In this document: one piece after another, positions 21,693-32,724 of the stretch
Layout of the letters: each line of letters opens with the position of its first letter
Position numbering within the stretch: position 1 is the first letter of the stretch
NCBI GenBank assembly: GCA_033439765.1
Contig: JAULSN010000005.1
Coordinates: forward strand, 2,309,001 to 2,373,000
Reading direction: 5' to 3'
DNA from: Lasiosphaeria ovina
Taxonomy: Eukaryota; Ascomycota; Sordariomycetes; Sordariales; Lasiosphaeriaceae
DNA: 64,000 nucleotides
The notes under the pieces: model-generated
What the model saw: only the letters and a program-made list of their open reading frames with translations
What the model was told of the DNA's origin: nothing
The model's database searches: none
Made by a program: the position numbers and the translations under genes

Positions 21693-24310
21693 CCCTCACC
21701 ACCAATCAGAAATCGGAAGGGCTGGGCGTTGCTGCCTCAGGCGGTAGCCCCAAAACGGCTCTTGGCGAGATAAGGACACGCCCCGCCTCCTGTGGGGAAG
21801 CACCCCGCCCCGCCTGGAGTCGAGTCTCCAGGTCCTCGTGATTTGGCGCCAGGGTCGCGAGATCAGTCACACAGTGTCAAGTGCGACGCGCTGTTAGCCA
21901 GGCCCGTTCCAACCTCCTTCTTTCCTGCGGCTGTAACGGCCCCTCCAAACCCGCCAACCCGCCGCTCCCACTCCAACATGCAATCGAGGCAGCAAAGCAG
22001 TCTGTCAATTGTCTGCAATTGGAACCGCAACATTTCATCCTCAATTCTTTCAATTATTTGAGTAATGGCCTATGACAAGAGGACAGACAATTGCGCACAC
22101 TCTGGATGCCGTTGACATTAAATTGACATGACGTGCCCATTTTGCAGCCTTGCAGAAGGCCGTCGTTGGATATCTGGGCCAGCGAGCCTGCGGCCCCGAC
22201 AGACTGCTTGAACTGAAACCCTCTGGGCTGGGCGGGGTACCTCGCAATACTATGTACATTCAGCAGGTGGTGTCTGACCGCTACATTGCCGCTTTCGCTT
22301 TTGCAGCAAGGCTGGCCGAGACTTGCTCTCAACCGCGTCCCTTGTGCTCTGACGTGCCTCCTGTTGGGGCCACGTACACCCTACAGCCGCCTTGGTACTG
22401 GCGATGTAGAAGAGCTGTATGCGTATGCGCAGAGCAGAGTATCCAAAACGGCAAGCCTTGGCGCAGCGCGCCTTGATAAGTTTCATCCAGAGAGGTTCGC
22501 GGACCATTTTTCGCAGCACCGGGACAGCGGCGGTCGCCAATGAAAGCAAGCGACAAAAGGGACTCTTAAAATTCCCAACCCCCCCCATTTCCCCAAATCT
22601 GACTCGAATGACTCACAGCTTCCTACGTACTACTGCGTAGAGTGTCCCCGTGCCGCCGTATCACACCGTTCCTGGGCTTGGTTTCCGATCTTGCATGACA
22701 TCCCGGACCTGGCCTGGGGAAGCGGAGGGCAATGCCACAGCCTTTTTGGAGGGGGCAGCAGTTTGCTAGCTCAGCTCAGATATTATTATTGTGAGTGTCA
22801 AAGTTTAAGCAGTTGCAGTTGTCGCGCCAAATGTTGTCCATTACCATGTTTGCTTCTTGGTCGGACGCGCAGCAGCAAACGACGAAAACAGCGTGCATTG
22901 GGCCGCTGTATTGGTGATTGGATTCGCCACTCGGGGGAAGGGGATTGTCTATCAATGTCGCCAGCAGATTGGGGGAGACACGGACTCGAAGCTGTCCGGG
23001 GGGGGGGGGGGGTGGTGCCACACACACACAATCCACTGTCGGCAGGCGACAGGGATCTAGATGGTCAAGCTGCATGGGAATGTCTTGTCGAGGCAAAGGA
23101 AAGAAAAAAAAAACCACTTAACGCGGTAGCGCCGCGATGGCGCGTCGCCCTGTCTGGGTCCCCCACCACCATCACGACGTCGAGTGTGGGTGTGGGTGGG
23201 CGGACGGACTTGTGCTCCTTTTCTTCCCTTGGGGTTTTTGTTGAGATGTGCCTGCTTCCCCCCCCCCCCCCCCTTTGCCCCGCCTCCTGCTGCAATGCCC
23301 AGGCAACCATTGCCCCGGCAGCCATTTCAGGAGGCATGAATACAATATACAATACAATACAGGGAAAATAAAATAAGACACCAATATGTGGATGAGCTGA
23401 GTTCCGTTTTCCTCCTCTCGTGGGCGCAAATGGATGTGTTACGGGGCTGCAGACTACCTACCTACCTGATTAGACTGGCTGGCTGGAAATAGAGAGGATG
23501 AGCGAGCTCCGTGGCGCCTGAACCCAGTCCTGCCTACCTACTACCTTACCTACCTTGTGCTTCTAATTAGTTCCAGCTCCAGTTTTGACTCGAATTCGAA
23601 TTCCAATTCCAATTCCAGTTGCATTTACCTTTGCATTTGCATCTGCAGTTGCAGTTCCTGTCTGACCCTCCTCGCATTGGCAAACGGGCTTGACCTTGAC
23701 CTTGCTTGACGCACCTTCTTTTGTTCGCATGGCATGGCATGGTGGCGGCGGAGAGAAAGGGCTATCTCTTTTTCTTTCTTCTTCTCTCGGCTTGCTGCTG
23801 ACAATAACTGCGGATCGCTTGCCTATCTTTGAGTAAAAGGGGACCTACCTACTGCCTCTACCTACCTGCTCCCCGCCAGACCACCCGGCAGAGGCCCTTC
23901 GACTTCTCTCCTCTCAAAACCCGGTGAAACAAGAATACAACTCCGCCAGCCTCACTAAAGAGAGAGCCGTCCGTCCGTGACTCAATCCCCCACCCTCTGC
24001 AGCACCGCAGCGGGACGAGGCCTGCCAACGTCATCCTCAGAACCGCCTGATTCCTTCTCTATAGCGTACAAAATACCTACCCGCTCAGCTGCTGTCCCCT
24101 CCTTGTCACTCGATTCCCCCGTGTCTTTCTCTCTCTCTTTCTCTGCTGGCTGTGTCGGCTGGCCCTCGACCGCTTGCCCGACCAGACCAGCGAGACCAGA
24201 CCAGCGAGACCAGACCATACCGACCCGACCCGATCCGACTCGACTTGATCCGACTCGACTTGATCCGACTCGACTCGGCTCGACTCGAGACCAGAGCAGC
24301 AGTTGCCATC
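21693..24310. other. Spacer and leader ahead of the 24.3-kb gene
   Basis: No gene supported. It contains a 15-base G run (22998-23012), a 16-base C run (23258-23273), CTACCTAC runs (23.45-23.56 kb) and GACTCGACTTGATCC pentamer-like repeats at 24.23-24.29 kb in what is probably the leader of the next gene. Confidence 0.5.
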
Positions 24311-25342
24311 ATGTCTGCCAACGACAGTCCCATGACGCGCTTTCTCTTTGCGATCCTACAGCAGAAATGTCTCAAGGATGTGAGTTTCTTCCCCCCTCCC
24401 TTCCCATTGTATTAACTAGCAACCAGTCCGCCAGACGGACAGACGACAGCAAGTGCAGCAAAGGTGATAAGAATCATCAACAGCTAACCCACGCGTCCTT
24501 CCGCGATGTAGATCGACTGGGAGAAAGTCGCCCACGACCCGATCCTGCTGCAGGACATCTCCAACGGCCACGCGGCGCGCATGCGCTACTCGCGGTTCAA
24601 GTCCACCATGCTGGGCCTGCAGCCTCAGCGCCGGAACCGCACCGCCTCTAATCCCTCACCTACTGGTACATCATCATCCCGCGTCTCCAAGAAGAAGCGA
24701 GACGACAAGGCCCGGCGCGACAACGAGCGAGCTGCCGCCGCCGCCGCCGCCGCCGCCGTCAAGCTTGAGACCGGAGGCATCATCATCAAACCCGAGCCCG
24801 ACGTCCTCGGCGGCAGGCGGCTGTTTCCCACCACCACCACCACCACCACCACCACCCCGGAGCCGCCCCATCACCACCACCACCAGCAGATGGCCGGTCT
24901 TGACCTAGGAGGGGGAGATATGCACGCGCGCAGCATGCACATGCAGCGGCTCCTAACGCCGTGTAGTGACTCGGACGTCATGGCTGCCTCTACCGCCATG
25001 GCCGCCACCACCGCACACCCCTTCTCTACCATGGCGAGCCCCGGCAGCGAGATGGACATTCTCAGACAGCAGCAGCAGCAGCAGCAGCAGCACGCCGACG
25101 CGTCGTTTGACTTTTCCGGCGGCGTGCACCACCACCAACAGCACGACAACAGCAGCGGCTCGTGGCACCACCAGCAGCTATCGTACCATAGCCCGCCGTC
25201 GTACCAGTCCCCGGCGTCGTACCACAGCCCGGCGTCGTACTCGGGTTTTGCTCTCGGATATGGGAACGGTGGTGGCGATGGCAGTGAGGGCGATTACGAC
25301 GTGTTGGGTGCCATGCTGGAGCAGCATGACGATGGTGTTTGA
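24311..25342 (+). CDS. Myb/SANT-like domain protein with poly-Gln and His-rich tail (cluster member)
   Basis: Exon 1 is 24311-24379, the intron is 24380-24511 (GTGAGT, branch GCTAACC, acceptor GTAG), and exon 2 is 24512-25342, giving 299 residues. Domain: MTRFLFAILQQKCLKD, then IDWEKVAHDPILLQD and AARMRYSRFKSTMLG. The intron falls in phase 0 just before the IDWEKV helix, the same place as in the 7.4-kb paralogue. The tail has a basic patch (RVSKKKRDDKARRDN), poly-Ala, poly-Thr from an ACC repeat (24834-24857), His runs, poly-Gln (CAG repeat, ~25068-25090) and SYHSPxSY repeats. Low-complexity Q/H/S tails of this kind are common in transcription regulators. Just after the stop a different frame stays coding-like (see findings), so the true C-terminus may be longer. 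Confidence 0.75.
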
Positions 25343-27242
25343 TGGCGATGAGGACGATGCTGGCGATATTGCGGTCAAGCGCGAGTGGGAGTCGCAGCAC
25401 TACCGTCCGTCACCAGGTCTAGACACGATTCTGTTTGGGGAGAAAGAAAGGGGCTTCGCTGTCGAGGTGCGGTCTGGGGCGTGTTGGTTTTCTTTCCATT
25501 CTTTTGTTTCGTTCACTCGTTCACTCATTCACTCGCTCACTTCACTCACTCACCCAGGGCTTTTTCCTAAGCTTGGGGGAGGATTTGTGAATTCTTTGTT
25601 CGTTTGTTTGGTCGCGGTCTTCTGGATTCTAGAGGCTGAGCCAAGGGGCTTGGAGGAGGGGATTCCATCTGTCTGTCTGGCTTTGGGAACGGTACTTGGG
25701 GTTCTTACAAACGGCTTGGGGCTCGGGGTGTTTTCCATTTCGTCCTTGGGTCTTTTCATTATTTTCCAGGGGGGTTTGGGTTTTGTTTACTTGCCGGCTG
25801 CTGCTGCCGACTCTGGGTTGGCTGGCCTGCTGGATGGCTGGCTGGCTGGATGGCGCGCGTGTGAAGGAAGGCTCTCTCGAAAGAGTGAGCGTTCTCACCT
25901 CCTCTCCTCTCCTTGATGCTGGTCTCGCTGGCGGCGAGCTCGGCCGAGTTGGCGCAACTAGATTACAGCGTGTGAGTATGAGGGCACTCTATCTCGCCTA
26001 GTAAATGAATTTATGACTACTACCTGACATGACATGATATGATATATGGCGGCGCTATTGAATCTACTTTTGTTATGAGGCTCGTGTAGACAGCGGCCTC
26101 AGTATATCTCGCCTGCCCGGCGGTGTTGCTCGTTATCGGGCTCATCTAGCCGGCAGCTTCTGGCCACGTCCGGCCTCCTCGGCTGCTGCCTGCCTTAACG
26201 GTCTGATACCAGCTGCAGCAGGCCCGGTTCTTGGCGTGGCAGCAGTTTGATATTTCATCCGAGGCATCCCAACGCCTCTTCGGCACTCATAGAGGAGTCT
26301 ACGTCACCCCCGCCTCAATGCCCTTCAGGTCTCGGGGCTATCTCCACTACTTCCTCACTACTAACTCGTCACCGGACCAACACAACACCGCCTTCTTTCC
26401 TTCCTCCCCCACAAAAGTTCAGCTTCGCACCGTAAGAATTCCGAATCCGCTTTTAGCAACGATCTCGTCTTGAACCTTTTCACTTCCCTTACCCGCGAGA
26501 TTTTGATTCCCCTCTTCTACCCTCCTCCAGCTTGGCCCAGACTCGTAGTCTACGGCTTCGAGTCTCGCCTCTGGTAAGTTTTGTCGAGCTACCCTCACTA
26601 CGTCCCTCGGCACCTTTCGACTCGCCGCTCCCCGCATAAAGCTTTCTCTGCCCTCTACATCGTCTGGTTCTCTCTCGCACCTTCTCGCCCAGAATTTTTC
26701 CTGCCTCTCACACCATTCAGCTTCCCTGCTCTGAACCCGACAAGATATACGTCGCAGCATCGCGGGTAAGTTGATACGCTCCCGGCCTGTTACATTACGC
26801 ATCGCTTTCACCTTCCCTCCGATTTGTAGCCCGAAGCCTGCCTATCTTGAATTCCTGCGCGTGACCATCCCGTCTCGAGCTCTTTCCTAAAAGGTTTCGC
26901 TCGCCGACACTTGAGAACCTTACTTCATATCACACCACCCGCCACCTCCTCCTACTTTCCATTCTTCCCCTCACCTTTTCAATACGGCTCAAGATTGTGG
27001 ACCTGTTAGCCTCGTACATTACATTCTCAACTCTCCTTCTCATATCTCAATTTTCCTACTCACATCTCACATCTCGCACCTCGCCGCTTCACCCGATCAC
27101 CAACCCCCGAATACTTCACTCACTGGGTCGAGTACTAATAAGCACCGCATCAGATCCACACGTACCCCTCAACTCACAAAAAGGTCCCAGCAACCCCCAA
27201 GAGCAAGAAATTCGGCAGTACCAAACAGAAGGCCTAGCCAAC
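25343..27242. other. 3' flank of the 24.3-kb gene and long leader of the 27.2-kb gene
   Basis: No protein gene supported apart from the frame noted after 25342. The stretch 26.35-27.24 kb is pyrimidine-rich, leader-like, and contains consensus GTAAGT donors at about 26574 and 26766. The 27.2-kb gene may therefore have introns in its 5' untranslated region. Confidence 0.4.
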
Positions 27243-28494
27243 ATGACGAGCAAGGCGATGAGAGCCGCCGCCGCGGCCGCCGCGGCAGACGACGGCATGG
27301 GCGACGGCGACAGTTCACGCCCCCCCATGCCCAACCAGGCCGAGAGCTACCTGTTCTACACCATGCACCTCGCCATGAAGAGCAAGCCAGATTTTGACTG
27401 GAATGCCGTCGCCGACATGAACGGCTTCAAAAACGCCGAGACGGCCAAGGTAAGCCGACCGACTCTCCAAACCGTGCAACACGGCAATTCCATCCGTGCC
27501 AGCCCGCTAACCGGCATGTGATTTCCTCGCCGTCTAGGTTCGCTACGGCCAGATCAAGCGTAAGCTCAAGATGGAGAGCTGGACTACTCCGGCCTCGGGG
27601 GCGCCGGGACCGGGTTCGGCCAAGCGCACGCCCGCTGGCGCCGGTTCCGGTGCCAAAAAGCAGGCATCATCAGCAGCTGGCTCGAGGCTGTCGTCAGGAA
27701 AATCCTCAAAGTTCGCCACCCCGAAGCGAGGATCCAAGGCGTCGAGGGCGTTCGACGACGAGAATGATGGAGAAGACGGCAACGAGGACGCCGGGCGAAC
27801 CAGTCCCGGCACGCCAACTCCCGCTGCGCCCAGACAGTACCAAGTCCCGGCAAACTCCAACGCCGAGCCAGCCTCCAAGAAAGCCAAGGTCAAGCACGAG
27901 GCAATTACAAAGAAGGAGGAGTACGGAGACTGTGGTAGTAGCGTTGCCATGGGGATCCCCCGGTTCCCCCCGGTCGAAGACACGGCCACAGCAACCATGC
28001 CCACTCCCACTGGTGGCGGCGGCAGCAGCATCTTCGGCGAGGGCAACCAAAGCCACGCCTCCGGCAATCTCGCTGCCCGGTCGCGGGTTCCCGGCCGCGG
28101 CGGCGGCCGCGGCGTTTCAGGCCCACAACACAAGCCAGCCGCCTCGCGCACCAAGACGGCGGCACCATCCAAGACCCCCGGCGCAGCAGCATTTAAGGAC
28201 ATGATGTCGGCGGATAAGGTCGCGGCTAATCAGGCATACGGCGCCACTGCTCTGGGACCCGGATCCACCAACACCTTGACGGCGCCGCCGTACGTATACG
28301 ACACTTCGGCGGCAGGCAGCGGCGAGCACCAGCCCATCGTGCTCGACATGGACGGCCACGACAGCTACCACCCCAGCCAGCACTTCATGCAGGCGCTGGA
28401 CCATATCGACTACGCCGGAAACGACAACAGCACTGGTCGCGACGGCGGTGCCGACTGGGACTTTGATCCCAGCGGCGCAAGCTACTCTGTCTAG
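27243..28494 (+). CDS. Myb/SANT-like domain protein with Ala/Gly-rich tail (cluster member)
   Basis: Exon 1 is 27243-27449, the intron is 27450-27537 (88 nt, GTAAGC, branch GCTAACC, acceptor TCTAG), and exon 2 is 27538-28494, giving 387 residues. An Ala-rich start precedes the domain: AESYLFYTMHLAMKSKPD, FDWNAVADMNGFKNAETAK and VRYGQIKRKLKMESW. The intron interrupts the third helix (phase 0). The tail carries basic patches (TPKRGSKASR, SKKAKVKHE), a Gly/Arg stretch (RVPGRGGGRGVSG) and an acidic, His/Asp-rich end (DMDGHDSYHPSQHF...DWDFDPSG). The domain is closest to the 10.2- and 24.3-kb members. Probably nuclear and DNA-bound by family inference. No partner is visible. Confidence 0.8.
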
Positions 28495-29305
28495 GCTTGG
28501 CTGTTGCCACCTCTCGTTGCTCAAAAACGAGCAAGCCACATCAGATCTCATCTCTCGCGTATTCTTTTTTTCCTCTTGTCTACCTACTTAGCACCCAGTG
28601 ATGGATGGCACGAACAACAGGACACGGTCTTGTTTTTTTATTTTTATTTTGTTTGTCTTGGTCCTCTTTTTCGCCTGCCTGCTTTCGATCATGGCCACAC
28701 CACCAACCACACCAGTACTTTCTTTTTTTTTCCCCTCTCTTCTCGGGGTTCACGCACTCCACGGCACACAGCACACAGCACACAGCACACATGCTGCGGT
28801 GTGCGGTGTTGAGATTCGCACCGCACCGGCAGAGATATCAATCACCAACCACCAGACGCAGTCCTGCTTTTCGTTCTCTCATTTCCTCTCGGCATTCTTT
28901 CCGCCCGCGGCAACGCCACTCTTCATGGATGCTTTGTGGGCATCGTCTTGGCACAGCTCTGGACGGACGATGAGGCTTTGGGTTTCTGCCTGCGTGGGAA
29001 ACCAGCAGCATAATTAATTAGCTTGGGAGGGATCTCGGCGACGGGGCTTCATTGTCCAGCACGGTCTCGCTCGCTCACATGGCTGCCCGTGTTCTCCTTC
29101 CAGTGACTTCTTGGCCAAAAGGGCACGGCCAGGCGAGAGTCGGCTGATAGTGCCTGGTTGACTAGCCCGCTTGTTGCGGAAGAGTGGACGGCGAGACGAT
29201 GGCCACGCCGTGGAGTCCCTGCGTTTGATCACTCGATCTTGGAGGAGGGCGCATTCGTGGGCGAGGAAACTCTTTCAAGGGGGAATATTGTATTGTATTG
29301 TACAT

Positions 29306-29340
29306 TTTGTTTTTCTTTTTCTTTTTCTTTTTCTTTTTCC
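29306..29340. repeat. (TTTTTC)n repeat
   Basis: Five or six pyrimidine hexamers in tandem. Confidence 0.85.
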
Positions 29341-30502
29341 TTTGTTTCCGCCTGCGTGGCCTGCGGATGCGACTTCATACGGCTATTCTCGCGTTCATGG
29401 TTTCCTTCTATTTTCTCCTGCGGCCGGCTAGGCAGTTCCGTCTTTGCGAAGGACGCCGCCTTCGTTAGCTGGCAGTCGAACGAACACGGACACGGACAGA
29501 CAGGTAGCTTCTTTCTCCGAAAGGGAAACAAGTGGGCAGACGCACACAGCTGGATGGGAGTAGAAGGGGGCAGGTGGGATGGATTAGTGGAGGGCTGGGA
29601 TTGGAGTTCAGACTCGTGGCTCGGGTCTTCGATGACAGATCGCAGTGGTCAAGAGAGAGGTAATCTTGAATCTGTTGCTCTAGCTGCATAGCGCGACAGC
29701 CGCTTTACCTCATCACTGGTCACCAACAAAAAACCAAATAAGAAAAAAGAGAACGCAATCAGCAGAGCTCAACATATTCCCCGCCATGTCATCAGCACCG
29801 CAGAACCCGCGGGGATGGCCTACGGAAACAGACCGCAACAGCAGCCGCCGTCGTCATCAAATCTTCTCGCTCTGCTTTTCACAGATGGGCTGGGGAGAGG
29901 GTTGTGCGCCGCCGCTTTGCGCGGACAAGCCGGCCAGGGATGTCTGGGTAGTACTAGGCTCGTTCTCTTATAATAATGACATCACATTCTCTCTATACTG
30001 CTTTAGGTTTTCTTCTTCTAGTTGTGTGCGTGTTTGGCTGGCTGGCTAGCTGGCCCTGTCCGTATGGAATAGGATGTTTGCCTCCTCTCCTGTCCAGCCC
30101 GGGGGAGAAGAAAGGACACCGGGATGATGGGGGGGGGGGGGGGGCGGGAAATGGAAAACTCATAAACACCAACCATCCGGCGTCTCTGTGATTTATGTGT
30201 ATCTCATGTACAGATCCTACGATGCCAAAGATGGATAATGGGCTGATTTCTTTTGGTTTCCCTGATTTGTTCGTACAGGAAAAGCGACAGACCAGGCAAA
30301 CAGAGTACGGTTCTCGGCAGCTAGCTAGCCACTTAGGTGAAGGAATATGCCCCGAGTTTCGTTGCCTTAAATCAGCCAGCCTCCTTTACACGTCATGATT
30401 GTAGCACTCATGCCCGTAAGCCCGTATTGTCTTGTCCAGACTCACATGCATAGCCGTCCTTTGAGCGTTGAAACAGCCCAGCCATCCCAGGGGCCATGTA
30501 CA

Positions 30503-30550
30503 TGGAAAGCTGGGAAGCTGGAAAGCTGGAAAGCTGGAAAGCTGGAAAGC
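30503..30550. repeat. Decamer tandem repeat (GGAAAGCT-type)
   Basis: About five near-identical AAGCTGG(A/G) units of 8-10 bp in tandem. Confidence 0.85.
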
Positions 30551-31320
30551 CAGGTACAGGAATGGACAACTACAGAGACAGTACCAGGGCAGTACAACAC
30601 ACATCACCGTCCATACAATCAATCTAGCCTACAGACTCGGCTACAACCCCCTCAACCCGACTAGCTGCAAAGTCGGCAAGGGACTATCTATAGTTATTAG
30701 TACAGATGACAGCACCATTAGCACTTGAGTTCGACTCTTCGTCCTTCGATCTCCTGTCTAACCAGTCCGCAGCAACACACCAAAACCAGCATACAGACAA
30801 CATCACAGCCTGGAGGCACTGTGTCGATTCTTCATTTCCAGCCTCACCCAGCCCAGAGGGCCGTTATCGGCCCATTTCTTCGTCGAGTCATCCAATAAAT
30901 TTCTTAAACTTTCAGGGAAATAGCCAGAAGCGAAACCGAGAAAGAAGAAAAGAAAAAGAAAGTAGGCAAATATGCTCCGGGTCAAAGGGGAAGCGCCGAA
31001 CTCGTAGCTCAGGGGCACCGCCGAGGAGAAAGAAAAGAAAGAGGGTGGATCAAACAAACATGTCACTACCACGCAGATATAAAAGAGGCGAAGAAATTTT
31101 GGGGGGGGGGAGGGAAGTCCTATATCTTGCCCCTTTCTTCCTCCGTCTCGCAGCCAGCCTCGTTCATGCGCTCGTTGCTTTCTCTCACGATACTTGCCAG
31201 CCTGCGAGTTCCCCTTCCTCCTAACAAAGCACGTCCGTCAAACACTTGACACACGGCAACCAACAGTACCACAAGATGCCACAGCTGTTACTCAGTCAGA
31301 CCGAATCAAATCAAATATGG

Positions 31321-31360
31321 ACAAGTCAAGTCAAGTCAAGTCAAGTCAAGTCAAGTCAAA
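31321..31360. repeat. (AAGTC)n pentanucleotide repeat
   Basis: Eight CAAGT/AAGTC units in tandem, followed by a GCATA-type degenerate repeat. Confidence 0.9.
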
Positions 31361-32724
31361 TCAAGCTAAGAGGTACCATAGCATAGCATAGGATAGCATG
31401 GCATAGCATGGCGTTTCATGGCATGGTAATTCCCCTCGCCCCTTTTCCCTAGGGAGGGCTTAATTTTCCGACATGTCCTACAAGAGAGGACCCGGCTATA
31501 TGTCTGGCCGTCTGGCCGTCTGCCTGTCTAGGCAGTATGTAAACATCAAATAACAACATGTTAAAAAACAAAAACAAGAAAACAAAAAAAAAGGGAATCA
31601 GGTTTAGGTATCATAAAAATTTCCCCCATGTGTGGGTTTCTCCCCGAAAAACAAGACAAAGACAAGAACAAAATCCCTACGAGAAGTTGCAACACAGTCC
31701 CAGAAACAACAACAACAACAAAATCCAGCAAGCCCACCCACCCACCTCGGCCGCGCCTTTCTCTTCTTCTCTCCTCTCCTCTAGCCCGATCCCTGGCGAG
31801 AGGGAAGGGAGAAAACAAACACCCCAGCCAACCCCAAAAGCTGCCAAACAGACTTCAGCACACAAGGAGCAAGAAGAAACACAAATTAAATAAAGTGAAA
31901 AGGGGAAACAAAACGCCCGCTTCCCGCCGCGCCGCCGCCGCCAATATCAGGTTACAAAAAAACGGGGTTTGGGTATGTCGCATATTCATTGCTGTACCTT
32001 GAAAGGGGGTGGGCAAGGCAGCTAAAAGATTTCCCCCAAGTGGAAACTCTCCTTTTTTCCCCCCGTCCCTCCCTCTGTCACTGCTCTGCCCTCCCATCCC
32101 GGCAAGAGGCTAGACAGACAGCCAGACAGCCCCCGTCAAATATCATTCCGGGGGGGAAGGGACTCGTTTTCATAATACACATGTCCGGAGATGAAAACAA
32201 AAAACATAAAGGTAAAGAGTAAAAGCCTCCCTGCCCTGCTGCCCTGCTGCCCCCTTGGCAGGATAAAAAAAAGAGACAAAAAAACACCCCTCCCCTAGTC
32301 CCCGTCCCTGTCCCCATACCTATCCATCCCCATCCCCGCATACATACACATGGGGAAAGAGGCGTAAGTAAATAATAATAAAAAAGCCGCACATGTGGAA
32401 CTTTGAAAACGACTTGTGAAATGAAAGGAGAAAGAAAAAACCGGCCGTATCGGGGCATCATGTCATGTTAGGTCGAGGCGAGGTAGGGTGGGCGTAATAG
32501 ATATGGAGGGAGGTAAGTAGGCGAGGTAGGTACTGAGAGGGGGGCAGTGTATACAGATCCGACCCAAAGATCCGTGTCCCTAACCCAAGGCCTCATAGTG
32601 AAATAAGGCTCCTGTGCTCTCAGTAAGTATGTATGTAGGACCGCCGTGATGCGGCGCGGCGCGGTGCGGCTGACGCGGTAATTCAGCTCGGGTCAGCCAC
32701 GTAGGTAGCCGACTCGCTCGCTCG

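Larger units (their letters stand above)
28495..32724. other. 4.2-kb gene-poor spacer with many simple repeats
   Basis: I find no frame with family resemblance or splice support. Contents include (TTTTTC)n at 29306-29340, a 16-base G run at 30129-30144, a decamer repeat at 30503-30550, AAGTC pentamers at 31321-31360, a GCATAGCATAG-type repeat to 31425 and AAAC/AAAG-rich stretches near 31.56-31.72 kb. It may hold untranslated RNA, but nothing specific is recognisable. Confidence 0.5.

Noticed and set aside
22691..23371. A 226-codon plus-strand frame
   Set aside because: It spans G and C homopolymers, has no family resemblance, and the opposite strand is equally open.
24966..25916. A 316-codon frame overlapping the 24.3-kb Myb gene
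   Set aside because: It is the second frame of the Q/H/S-rich exon. Its first half is a shadow of triplet repeats. Only the short stretch past 25342 looked coding and is treated as a finding.
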